From NCBI GenBank assembly GCA_000697055.1, contig JNDT01002160.1, forward strand, positions 1 to 64,000: a stretch of 64,000 bases of DNA, given 5' to 3'. Source of the DNA: Saksenaea vasiformis B4078. Taxonomy: Eukaryota; Mucoromycota; Mucoromycetes; Mucorales; Saksenaeaceae. Position 1 is the stretch's first letter, and the number at the start of each line of letters is the position of its first letter. Shown in pieces: positions 54,437 through 64,000 of the stretch. Under the pieces are notes generated by a model. That model saw only the letters and a list, made by a program, of their open reading frames with translations, had not been told where the DNA came from and did no database searches. Position numbers and translations under genes: made by a program.

Positions 54437-55320
54437 TGCAAGAGTAAAATGAGATAGAACACAGAGCGTAAGATGGTTTGTGCACCGATTTTATACAACA
54501 ACAATCAAGTTGGGTCTAATTTTGACGCTAAACCAAATAAGGATCTAGTTTCGGCTCGATAAAAAAGGAAAGACTGACAAGTACAGCTCTTCCGTTTCTG
54601 TCTACAAAATCTTCATTCTCCTTTTTCCGTAGTCTTTTACAAGCTGATCAAGTACGGACATTCCACAAGATTCGGTCTTCCCTCTCCGAAATTCGTAAAA
54701 CTCTAAATCCCTCGTTACTTGATCGTGCTGCGCGCGCATTAAACCTAAATTAAGAGAACCTCGAATAACACAACGTTGGTACGTCTTATTTTTTTTTATT
54801 GTCACGGACGTGACGTTAATAGATGATACAGCTGCCTGTTTCTTTCTTTTTGAAGGCATCGGTTTATGCACGATCATGAAAACCGGGATACCAAGGGGTT
54901 ACAAAGATCTTCCAAGTCACTCTACTTAAAGTGGTCTTCGCGTCAACTTGGAATAATGAGGTATGTAGCTAACTTCCCCTTCCTCTCCACAGTTTCACCC
55001 TCTTCAATATCCTCAGAGCGCTCCTTTTTATTATACGATTAAGATCTATCCTGTTTACAGTACAGCACGGACATTTGAACGCGCGCGTCTATGTTTGTTC
55101 ATCTTTTTCATAATCTTGGTATGTTGTTTGTTTCGATCACTTAAGAAGTGGGATAAAAGTGTAACCTTTTTTTCTTTTCCTTTTCAGTTTTAATCTCCTT
55201 AAGCTTGTTTGGTGCTCTCATTACCTGTGGAGTAACAAACATTCGTTTCTTAACACTTCTTCCCCGGAGTTTCTTAAATCATTTACCCGGTGAGCTTGAT
55301 TATTAAGGATCTACCAATGT
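54437..55320. other. region with possible small genes on both strands
   Basis: On the minus strand, 54877-54602 is an open frame of 91 codons containing MPSKRKKQAAVSSIN, Lys/Arg-rich and without a known domain. On the plus strand, an ATG at 54864 opens MHDHENRDTKGLQRSS and reaches a GTATGT donor at 54961. Good acceptors follow at 54992 and 55060, and a later exon-like stretch (about 55187-55290) encodes a hydrophobic segment (ISLSLFGALITCGVTN). I could not find one splice set that keeps a single frame. At most one of the two strands is likely real. Confidence 0.3.
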
Positions 55321-56859
55321 CAAGTTGTAATATTCATGTAGATCTTCATTACGATTAGTTTCTCCTTTACAACAAATCTATTAGATGTTTTCTTCTCACG
55401 CCTATCCGTTATCATAGATAACCGGTAAGATGTACAGCTATGTGAAGGAAAGCTAAGTCCAGATACTGTCACCTTGCAAAGCTTGCAAGCATTGGGCCTG
55501 TTGGACAAGACCACGTTTATTACAGTTAGACAGAAGTAGCTAGATTAAAGCTGCGATCTGTCGCGGTATTATCACCAAGCTGTCCGTCATCGATTCATGA
55601 AGCTCTTTCAGATCGAACTGTTTTTTGTATCTTCCAAGAGACTGAGAAGAAGCTTAATGACACTGCTCCTGAGGACTTCGGGGGTGTTGTCATTCTACGC
55701 AGATGATTTAAACTAATTTTGTATCGATAAGACGGCAACACAAAGACAATAAAAACATTTATCACATGCTTCAACTAACGAATGGCAGATCTTTCCACTG
55801 GCAACGATTCAGGGGATAAAGGGATGAAATATTGTATTTTTTTTGTGAACATACAATGATTATTCTATTTGCTTTATATTTGCAAACATAATGCGATAAA
55901 GCTAAAGAGATCGACATGTTTAACGTTTCTTTGGAGAACACTCGTGAGTTCCAAGGGAAGGCATACCTTGACCAAAAAAGGAATACCAAACCCGCTGAGC
56001 CACCTGTGTGTTACATACTGGTAGGAAATTTGGGTGATTCGCAGAGTCAGTTACCAGCTTCTCGTTACCAGAAGAGTTGTCGTCCTTTTAAATAACACAA
56101 TGCTTGTTACGTTGACAAAATAGGCTATCTTTTTTTGTCACGGAGTAGTACCTCCGATTCTCGCGTGTGGTTACTCGATTGCCAGCCATATAACAGTAAT
56201 AAGATAATTTACTGTCAAATTTCCTAGAGACATATCTGCAAGCTGTAGTATACTTTAAGAGCTTTCCTTGGAAGACTCTGTTCTTGTTCATTAGTCCCCT
56301 ACTAGAGTGATGCTGATCTGAAATTAAAGGAAGGTCATTAACAGCAGCTAACAATAACAGGGTGAAGCTACGGTGGTAATAATTTGGAGCCGCCTCAATA
56401 TTACCATGAACGTAAACGCAGCACATGTTGCATACCATTGACAATGGATACAAAAAGAGGGATTTGTGACAGTTCAAACGCCGAAGTCTCATTCAAGTCC
56501 CCTGACCCTGCACAGCCTCCGAAAAGTTTACAACTTGTTTACCCATGTCAAGGACAAGTACAAAGACCGAAAACCTTGTCTCTGCTCATAAAACAAATTT
56601 CAAAATAACAATGACTCTTTCAGAAGTGATAGATAGAAAAGTAAAACAGAAACAAATACTATGATGTGAATACCATCAGAGCAAAGGCGACTTCGTTATT
56701 TATGTATTTATTCTAGGTTATGTTGTCACTTAACTAAGGAGGTATGAAATATATGTGCTATAGCGCGGTGAATATCACGTATTGGCCCTTAAATCACCTT
56801 ATACGTCAACGTTGGGGTATCAACGCATTGTGCATACGGGGATTGAAGATCTGCTAGCC
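55321..56859. other. spacer
   Basis: No supported gene. A short plus-strand frame at 56384-56608 (SFKSPDPAQPPKSLQLVYPC) is protein-like in composition, but it has no start context, partner exon or known family. Confidence 0.35.
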
Positions 56860-57480
56860 TGGCGAATCGTGATTTCGGTACCAAGGCCAAAAAGGATCAG
56901 ACCAAGAATCAGACGTCGGGAAAAGACGGGGAGAGGAGGAACAGCTGAGTGTCTGGATTAGAAACCATACCTTTGAAATGTTCGCTACTAGAGGTGTAAA
57001 CCCAATAACTTTTTGAAGGTTGCTATATGGTAGGAGAACAGTGGCAGATCAGACAGAAAATTTAGTTGCGGACGGCAATTTTTTGATGCGATCAGGAAAC
57101 TTGTCGGTAGTTATAGAGATGTTCATGTCGCTACTGTAATCATCGATGTATACCCAGAAGGAATTTTGCGATCTTGGTAGTTTCGCTCTTCTGTCATGTA
57201 CAGCACAAAACTGGAGATAGTAATGAGGTATAATCAGGTGGCACCGCGTAAATTGACCAGCCAGTGTACGAGTTGCTTAATTATGTCTGAGCCCGGTAAT
57301 ACCACCAATAAAAATACTACCAATAGACTCCAGACCTTGTTTGGCATGTAACCTCTCAATGTTTGTTAAGAGGCTCACGGCTTTGCACTCAGGTGGCTCA
57401 AAAACTTTTCTGGTAAGGTCTCGCATCTAGCCTTCCGTAGCTGACCATTTTTGGTTAGGATATGCTATCACTGTCTCATC
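56860..57480 (-). pseudogene. decayed coding sequence of unknown family
   Basis: On the minus strand, about 57400-57275 reads KAVSLLTNIERLHAKQGLES and SIGSIFIGGITG before a stop. About 57190-56865 reads in one frame as NSFWVYIDDYSSDMNISITT, then after one TGA as LPYSNLQKVIGFTPLVANIS and WSDPFWPWYRNHDSPG to a final stop. The pieces lie in different frames with no good splice sites between them. This looks like an inactivated gene. I do not recognise the family. Confidence 0.35.
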
Positions 57481-57834
57481 GTTCGATATCAATGGGTATT
57501 CACCGAGAACACAAATGGCAGTCGTCGTTTATTGGGATCCGAACTCCCTCGAGGGCGTCTACTAACTGATAAACATATCTCAGGTCAAGAAGATAAATTC
57601 ATGCGTCACGCCAAGATGCATTGCGTAAAACCATTTGTAGATAGCGAGCACGATGGGTTGTTCATTCAAGTGCTCTTGGTAATCTAGGCTGGCCAGTCTT
57701 AGGCCATCTATAGTACCTTGAATATCTTGGATTCCCTTCCAGTCCTCGCACGAGTATATAACATGAATACTGACTAATTCTGAGACATTTGAAACTGATT
57801 GTAGTGCAGAAATGTACTATTTAACGTTCAACGC
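57481..57834. other. upstream region of the POF1-like gene
   Basis: No separate gene is seen here. Confidence 0.3.
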
Positions 57835-58695
57835 ATGAAGTTGTGCTTCAGGCAAAAATTGCAACACCACTATAATTTCTTTCTCACGAACCGCGTCTCC
57901 GCTGCGATGTCCACCACGACGCTTGTCCGGCAGAGAGCTCAAGCCATTTCGTCACGTCTGGTCAAACATCAGATCGATGACTTCTTCACGACCTTTTCTG
58001 CAGAAGGCTGGCCTTTTGTGGGTAGTAATTTCTGTCGACTAGTGATCCTCGATTCTTCGTTCAACCCTCCTACGAAAGCTCATCGCGCCCTGTTGACCCA
58101 CGCCATTGCTCATTTTCCTCCGGGTCACTTCAATGCCAGCCTTCTCTTATTTTCTATGCGCAACATGGATAAGAAGTTGACTGGCTCTACATCGCTACAA
58201 CGCGCGCAGATGATGGAGATCACAGCACGTCAATTGCAGAAAGAAAAAACGACAGCGTTACAAAACATCGCTGTAGGACTGACTCCACATGGACGTTTCG
58301 TCGACAAGGCTGTGTATCTCAGCAAATGGTTCCAGCAACGATGGCCCGATAAAAAGTTGGAAATGCATTTTATTCTGGGATATGACACGATCATCCGTTT
58401 GCTAGATCCTGTGTACTATAAAGAGCCATTATCGGACGCACTGGATCCTTTTTTCGACAAATGCGCCATTATCTGCGCCGACAGAGCGGGTTTTCAGAAG
58501 AATCATGTCGATGAATTTTGGGAGGGTCCAGTAAAGACATATAGGGATAAAATCGAGAGGATATGCTTAGACGAGGACTTAGCAAAGCTATCTAGCACTG
58601 GGGCCCGCGCAGCTGCAATGGAAAGCAATTGCATAAACGATATAGTCGAGGAAGAAATTGCTCAATTTATACGCGATGAACGTCTGTACATATAG
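57835..58695 (+). CDS. POF1-like nucleotidyltransferase (NMN adenylyltransferase family)
   Basis: Belongs to the fungal Pof1-type branch of the HxGH nucleotidyltransferase superfamily, related to nicotinamide-nucleotide adenylyltransferases. Yeast Pof1 has been reported to have ATPase activity and roles in quality control, so the true reaction is uncertain. Single exon, 286 aa from the first ATG, or 262 aa from the ATG at 57907 (MSTTTLVRQRAQ). The N-terminal binding loop is LDSSFNPPTKAH (about 72-83), where Thr-Lys-Ala replaces the usual His-x-Gly before the last His. LLFSMRNMDKKL and FILGYDTIIRLLDPVYY are family-like, and LSSTGARAA matches the ISSTxxR motif that binds ATP phosphates. The first 24 residues are basic and aromatic and could be a mitochondrial presequence if the upstream start is used. 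Confidence 0.85.
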   Translation: MKLCFRQKLQHHYNFFLTNRVSAAMSTTTLVRQRAQAISSRLVKHQIDDFFTTFSAEGWPFVGSNFCRLVILDSSFNPPTKAHRALLTHAIAHFPPGHFNASLLLFSMRNMDKKLTGSTSLQRAQMMEITARQLQKEKTTALQNIAVGLTPHGRFVDKAVYLSKWFQQRWPDKKLEMHFILGYDTIIRLLDPVYYKEPLSDALDPFFDKCAIICADRAGFQKNHVDEFWEGPVKTYRDKIERICLDEDLAKLSSTGARAAAMESNCINDIVEEEIAQFIRDERLYI

Positions 58696-58860
58696 TAATA
58701 AAGCTTGCCGTAGGATTTACATAAGATATAAAGGTGTTCATTATATTGATAACGTCTACGACAAAAATCAAGTGAAATTGTCATGATTCTGACTAAGGGA
58801 AACGATATATCGCTGCTAAAAAATATCTTCGTGGTCACTGGTTGTTTTTACGTTTTCCAT

Positions 58861-59989
58861 TTACATGATCCTTTTTTTAAGTGTTCGCGGATCATAGCCG
58901 TGAGAGGATATATCCTTTTGAGTTTCAGATGGATCATCCAGCGTTTGCTCCAGGTAAAACGCCTTCACAATGTTAGAACATGGCGATACACATGAAAAAT
59001 GACTTACAAGAAAGCCGTCCTTTGTTAACCATCCTTTAGCATTGCAGCCAAATCGCTCGCCCATCTGTCGCAAGAAGGATGCAGGTGGATGAGATCCATT
59101 TGTAGCAAACACAAAACTATCCAGTTCTTCAGGTGACAGAGCATCGTCATGATCTTTATCGAACGTTTGAAAAATCTCAAGAAGTACTGCCATCAACTGT
59201 GGTGAAATATAGTCGTCTTGTAACAATGGCATCTCGTTCTTCATTCTACTAAACCCATCCATAGATTTCTGAATATCTTCTTCTAATACTGGCAGATAAC
59301 TAAGATCAGTGAAGAAGAGACACATCAGTCTCTTACCATTTATGAGCTCAAACCGTGGATCAGCAGCACGAGCCATGCCCAATAAAATAACAGCTCCTTC
59401 AAGATGGTTTAACACAAATAAAATGTATGCTAGTATGTAATAACATCCAGCATGAGCGGGAAAAAGATCTGTTGAAAGAGAGGTAAATAACGAGAAGAAA
59501 TAGCAGCGACTGTTTACACATTACCAAGGATCCACATCATCTTGGAAGCTATTTGACTCAGTACCAGCAAATTTCCATCACATTGATATGTTTTCATATA
59601 GGCTTCCGCTTCTGCATACTCTTTATCCGCTTGTTCTATAAGTTCGCCCTCGTTTGCGTCATTTATCGATTCATTCCTTTTAAGATAATAACGACACCAG
59701 TTCGAAGGTTCACGAGAAAATTTCAGGGTCAGGTCTGGAGCAAGTTCAAGTTCTGTAGCAGTAGTGAAAATGGTATATATCTGGAAGAGGTTGCCAAAAT
59801 CCTGAATGGTCTTGCTGCCCATTGGGAATGAATTATGCTGCGACAGAAAGCTTAAATTTACCTCTTCCAAACTTCATTATTCATAAATGCGGAATGCATT
59901 GCCTTGGAGGTAAGAGCTAAACAGAATATATCTCCAGGCTCCAGCAAGCATACTAATTGCTCAAGAACAACATGAGGAAAAGCCTGCAT
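58861..59989 (-). CDS. F-box protein with TPR-like middle and a C-terminal EF-hand
   Basis: A probable SCF ubiquitin-ligase adaptor or other F-box scaffold with a calcium-binding module. Four exons: 59989-59862, 59814-59525, 59468-59008 and 58962-58861 (326 aa). Residues 1-43 form an F-box (FPHVVLEQLVCLLEPGDIFC, LALTSKAMHSAFMNNEVWK). The middle is helical with repeated TPR-like spacing (LLVLSQIASKMMWILD, AGCYYILAYILFVLNHLEGA). A canonical EF-hand loop, DKDHDDALSPEE (243-254), has Asp at positions 1, 3 and 5 and Glu at 12. The C-terminal block TLDDPSETQKDISSHGYD recalls the tail of Miro-type EF-hand modules. I do not know a named protein with this order. The acceptor of exon 2 was chosen as the only one that joins the F-box frame to the rest. 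Confidence 0.8.
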
Positions 59990-60293
59990 TGGTGTCTCAA
60001 CTGCGTTTCAACGACACCGCGTGGACAATGTATAAAGCGGAGTTGCCATATTTAGAAGGTGGGAAAAAAAGTCCCCGTACCCCACAACAACGGCGACGTT
60101 ATGCAACATAGTTGACGCGTTTGGACTGGGATGGGTACTTGCGGGCGCTTTTCCACTAGGTTTCGGTCACAGCAACCGTGTCTTGAGATGATCAAACCTA
60201 ATCTTAGTTTGTTGCACAAGGCACCTTAGAGCCCTGTTCTTCATGTTCCTGTCTTACAGGGTTTTTCTATGATTTTGTGTTCATCTGAAAGTA
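59990..60293. other. spacer left of the MITE
   Basis: No supported gene. Confidence 0.35.
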
Positions 60294-60469
60294 CAATGGC
60301 CGCTCAATGCAACGATATTTGATATAGCAATATTCTCGATACTATGATATTTTTTTTGGAACAGAATTGGTAGGCTATAAATCTTGCATGTCTGCTTAAA
60401 CGATATTCTCGATATAGTGTGATGAATTTCCTTTCCATCGAGCGTATCGTTATATCAAGCAACCCACTG
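60294..60469. mobile_element. small TA-flanked MITE-like element, pogo/Tc1-type
   Basis: About 176 bp bounded by TA on both sides (60292-60293 and 60470-60471). The right end, read inward, begins CAGTGGGTTGCTTGATATAA and the left begins CAATGGCCGCTCAATGCAAC. The ends share CA.TGG and AACGATA at similar spacing, so they are imperfect inverted repeats. Inside, CGATATTCTCGATA-type motifs recur. There is no coding capacity. It is probably a non-autonomous derivative of a pogo/Tigger-like transposon. Confidence 0.45.
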
Positions 60470-61909
60470 TATTCGACATTACTTCCTAATGTAGTCTGCG
60501 CTCTGAAGTAGGCCTTTTTACATTCGATCAACCTATGATTTGCGCGTCGTGCTCTTCCCTGTAACATTTGTGTCATTGATAGCTGCCCATCATAAGTGAC
60601 AAGAGATATGCCAGAGATGGGGTTACACATTGTCTCCTGCAAAGGATGTGCTAAGACTGGCTCAATTGTCTCGTGTTAGAGGTGAGGTCCTTTATCTCGT
60701 GCAAGAAACGTATCAGTGATCGGATTTTTGGTATTTCACGCACGTGTCGGTGATAGCCTTCTGTCGACTCACAAAAAAAAGATGCTCCATATAATGGAAA
60801 GTGATGCGTATTTAAGGGGGGTGCTGAACTTCTTCCTTTTTTTTAAAAAACACTCTATTTCCCCTCCTTTATCAATCCAATGTACGGCAAACTGTCTGAT
60901 AAACGCAAACACGTAGCCCCGGGGGAGACGCAAATATCACCCAACCGTGTGAAAGTGTGTCTGAGCATGAATTAGAGGAGACGAGACACGTTATGCACCG
61001 CTTGCAGTAAACTGGCATATTAGCTACGTGCTCTCGTTTTCTTTTGTGCGCAAGATCGTCTTCCTTTTTTTTTTTTTGGGAAGTAGAATCTATTTAAAGT
61101 GGGGAAAAGCATATTACTGTAAACAGTAGATGTATCACACCAGATGATTTGGAGAGATGTTATGAGGCCCCGAATGGCTGCAATAATGCATGGGCATCTG
61201 GTCAATAGATGCTGTAGAGCGTTTGAAAAAGTTTGGCGAAGCCGCCTGTAACAAGAACTGTATTTGTGGAGGGAGAAAGCAAAGAGTGGGAAAAGATTAC
61301 ATGCTTTTTTGTTTTCAACAGGCATTCATCATTTTGATTGTTAATTAGCCTTAGTATGGCTATAAAAAAGCGCCTGAGCGCTTTCCAAAACCTGCTAACT
61401 CTCTTTATCCATTTCGTCAGACGTCTCAACATTAACTTCAACATTTGTGTTTTACATCCATGGAAATCTTGATTTTAATCTTGCAACTGACCGTATATCC
61501 AGGAAAAGCTTTAAGTTCCTCTTGATTGCAGGAGTAAGGAGCCGCGTCCGTACGACGTCGTCAGACGCTTCTTCATAAAGGCGAGCCTCCCGATTCTGTA
61601 TAGAGTATGCAGTGCTGGATTGCTCCGCTCGAGCTATCTGTAATAACCATCGCCTTTTACTCCTTCAAAAGTTCCAGAACAATAAGAGAGCGGGTGTCAA
61701 AAGTAACCATCAATTGCATGTCTAACAGAGCCATTCTTTTGGCCCAAAATTCCAGCCAAATTGCTTCAAGTAGATTACATAAATGTGATTGGCTGATATT
61801 TTAAATAGGTAGTTATTTTAAACCGCCGTGCGAAGTCGCTCTTCATTTCTTGTGACACCGACCTCTCTGAACAGGTCATTTCTCGGCTTTTTGTGGAGCT
61901 TTCATCATC
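60470..61909. other. CAP upstream spacer
   Basis: No supported gene in 1.4 kb. The last few hundred bases before 61910 are the likely CAP promoter. The T/C-rich stretch just before the ATG fits a highly expressed fungal gene, which is inference. Confidence 0.4.
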
Positions 61910-63633
61910 ATGTCCGAATTCCACTCGCTCGCCAATCTTATCAAACGTTTAGAAGTAGCCACTACTCGTCTCGAAGACCTGGCCATGTCGGCCTCGTCTG
62001 CATCTGCCGTAGCTGCTTCTTCACCCCCAGCGGCTGCCCCAAAAACACCAGCTCCCACTGAAACGCCTCTGGTGGTTGAAAAACACGATGAGGCCATTGG
62101 AACGTCACTGCAAAAGTTTCTTGCCCTGTCCGAGGAAATTGGTGAGCCTGTATCTACGCAGGTAAGCATTCTGGGAACAAAACTCATGTGACGTTCTAAC
62201 ACGGTTGAGTTAGGCTACCCTCGTTGCCAAAGCTGTACAAGCAGAAAGAACCGTGCTTCGTATTTCTTGCCTGGCTCAGAAGCCCGAGATGGACTCAGTA
62301 GCATTTGCAAAGCTCATTGAGCCTATTCAGGAGGCCATAGGAGGCATCGTCGAGATCAAGGATAAGCACCGCGGTCACGAACGGTTCAATCATCTTAGCA
62401 CTGTAGCAGAAGGTATTTCGGCCCTAGGTTGGTTTACATGCGTAAGTAATATTCGTGATATACAGGACGGCATTAATGATTTACTACACAGGAACCAGCC
62501 CCCGTCCCCTTTATTAGAGATATGAAGGACGCGGCTCAGTTTTATTCCAATCGCGTGATCAAGGAATGGAAGGATAAGTAAGTATGGTACCGAAAGGATA
62601 GAAAAAAAGGGGGTTGGAGGAGAAAAGAGCGCTAACGACGTTTCATAGGGATCCTAAGCACGTCGAATGGGCACAAGCGTATCTTGCTATTTTTGAGGAC
62701 CTGAGTCGCTATGTGAAGGAGAACTATCCCACTGGCTTGACCTGGAACGCGAAAGGGGAAACAGCAGAAGTCCTCATTGCCAAGCTTGGTGCATCAGAGC
62801 CACCTGCAGCGCCACCAGCGCCCTCGGCTGTTACAGCTGGTGGGCCACCCCCACCTCCTCCCCCTCCCCCTCCTATGGTGATTGATGATGGTGAACCTGC
62901 CAAACCAACTGGTGCAGCAGCTGTGTTTGCTGAAATCAACAAAGGTGAAAGTGTGACAGCAGGTCTGCGCAAGGTTGATAAGAGTCAAATGACACATAAG
63001 AATCCGGCCCTACGCGCTGGAGGCACGGTCGAAGCCACATCGCCAAAGAAACAGGCTCCTCCGACACCATCAAAACCCAACAAATACGTGCTTAAGAAGC
63101 CAGCGAAGACTACCTTAGAAGCAAACAAATGGGTGGTTGAGAATCACGAAAATAACCACGAGATTGTTATTGAAGACACTGCGATTAACCAGGCAGTGTA
63201 TATCTTTGGTTGCAAGAACTCGACAGTACGTATCAAGGGCAAAGTCAACGCTGTCACGATGGGTATGTATATGCTATGGTTGAATATAATATGCTGATTA
63301 CAAATTATAGACTCGTGTATCAAGTGTGGTATTGCGTTGGATTCCACGGTATCCACTGTCGACTTGGTTAACTGCAAATCTTTCGGTGTTCAAGTGTTCC
63401 ACGTTACACCAACGATTGCAGTTGATAAATGTGACAGCGGTGAGATTTATCTATCCAAGGAATGTCTTGACGTCGAGATTCTCTCTGCGAAGTCTACCTC
63501 GTTGAATGTTCTTATACCCGAGGATGTCGAAAAGGATGATTCAGACTTCAAGGAATTACCTGTTCCTGAACAGTTTAAGACGACTATTCAGAACGGAAAG
63601 CTCGTGACGCTCACAGTTGAGCATGCTGGATAG
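61910..63633 (+). CDS. SRV2: adenylyl cyclase-associated protein (CAP/Srv2)
   Basis: Recycles cofilin-bound ADP-actin and links Ras to adenylyl cyclase in fungi. Five exons: 61910-62160, 62213-62441, 62492-62577, 62649-63262 and 63311-63633 (500 aa). The first 30 residues form a coiled coil (LANLIKRLEVATTRLEDLA), which in other CAPs binds cyclase and drives oligomerisation. An Ala/Pro-rich linker precedes the helical folded domain. PPPPPPPPPP (from about residue 267) is the profilin/SH3-binding stretch, followed by a WH2-like region with LRKVDKSQMTHKNPALR. The C-terminal beta-helix CARP domain includes KWVVENHENN, CIKCGIALDSTVSTVD and KCDSGEIYLSKECLD, and ends TLTVEHAG. The introns are short and in consistent phase. 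Start and stop are unambiguous. Confidence 0.97.
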
Positions 63634-64000
63634 TATACCAATGATCATGAAATAAAGCAACTTTATACAAAAAGATCTCATTGCATCTTTTCTAAGCGAA
63701 AAGTATTATATATATGATACCAAAAACAGTATTAATGGTGCACAACAGCCCAGTGGCAAACCTTTAATTTTACAGTACAAACTCAGTGATTGGTCAATTT
63801 CATATACGTCACAAAAAGTCACAAGACGTCACATGCTACGTTGGCTAAATACTTGGATGACGTAAATGTGTGCTCAAAACCTAGTATTTTCTTTAACTGA
63901 TAACTTATATGAGATAGCTGGAATAAAAAGAGATCTAATAACGCAGTTGTCGGTCACCTAGGCTACGATTTACTCGCCGACTTCCTCTGATAGTATTTCG
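63634..64000. other. 3' flank of CAP to window end
   Basis: No gene is seen. It contains the repeat fragment at 63850-63889 and repeated GTCACA motifs near 63810-63830. Confidence 0.35.
63850..63889. repeat. dispersed repeat family, fragment D
   Basis: A 40-bp block with CGTAAATGTGTGCTCAAAA matches copy B (36432-36471) with about five mismatches. The matching segment may extend past the window end, or be only a fragment. Confidence 0.5.

Overview
The window is nuclear DNA from a filamentous fungus. Protein genes carry many short GT-AG introns (mostly 45-60 nt), there is no operon structure, and the gene set is eukaryotic: ORC2, a Prp2/DHX16 spliceosomal helicase, Vps27, Ero1, CAP/Srv2, an ABCB pump, a GH18 chitinase with a chitin-binding tail and a fungal SAICAR synthase. 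AT-rich spacers, intron-dense genes and Tc1/mariner debris suggest an early-diverging lineage such as Mucoromycota. That placement is inference, and no species is claimed.

Layout. 1-3.1 kb: a near-intact Tc1-like transposon (571-1913) with a frameshifted transposase, then a second decayed transposase next to the following gene. 3.2-11.2 kb: a GRF-finger/HARP/SNF2 helicase (+), an orphan coding-like exon, a secreted GH18 chitinase (-) and a myristoylated TLD-domain RTC5/MEAK7-like protein (-). 11.2-17.5 kb: a gene-poor stretch with copy A of a dispersed repeat. 17.5-27.1 kb: a Gin4/BRSK-like kinase (+), ORC2 (-) and DHX16/Prp2 (-). 27.1-29.7 kb: a transposase relic and no clear gene. 29.7-33.8 kb: a full-size ABCB transporter (+). 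33.8-37.1 kb: spacer with repeat copy B. 37.1-44.9 kb: VPS27 (+), a HemW/RSAD1-like radical-SAM protein (+), repeat copy C and ERO1 (-). 44.9-48.5 kb: spacer containing a decayed gene. 48.5-54.4 kb: a GPI-anchored secreted protein (-), ADE1 (+) and a C2H2 transcription factor (-). 54.4-57.8 kb: spacer with possible small genes and decayed coding sequence. 57.8-60.0 kb: a POF1-like nucleotidyltransferase (+) and an F-box/EF-hand protein (-). 60.0-64.0 kb: a small TA-flanked MITE, CAP/Srv2 (+) and a repeat fragment.

The genes are mostly housekeeping (replication and fork repair, splicing, endosomal sorting, oxidative folding, purine synthesis, actin turnover, wall remodelling) and do not form one pathway. 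Exon models were built by reading splice sites by eye. Those given with a total length close in frame from start to stop, but none has transcript support. The most unusual items are the GRF-HARP-SNF2 architecture with a hidden first exon, an 11-nt microexon and a 30-nt candidate intron in the HemW gene, a GC-AG intron in VPS27, a dispersed repeat family with at least three copies, and several decayed coding segments of unknown family.
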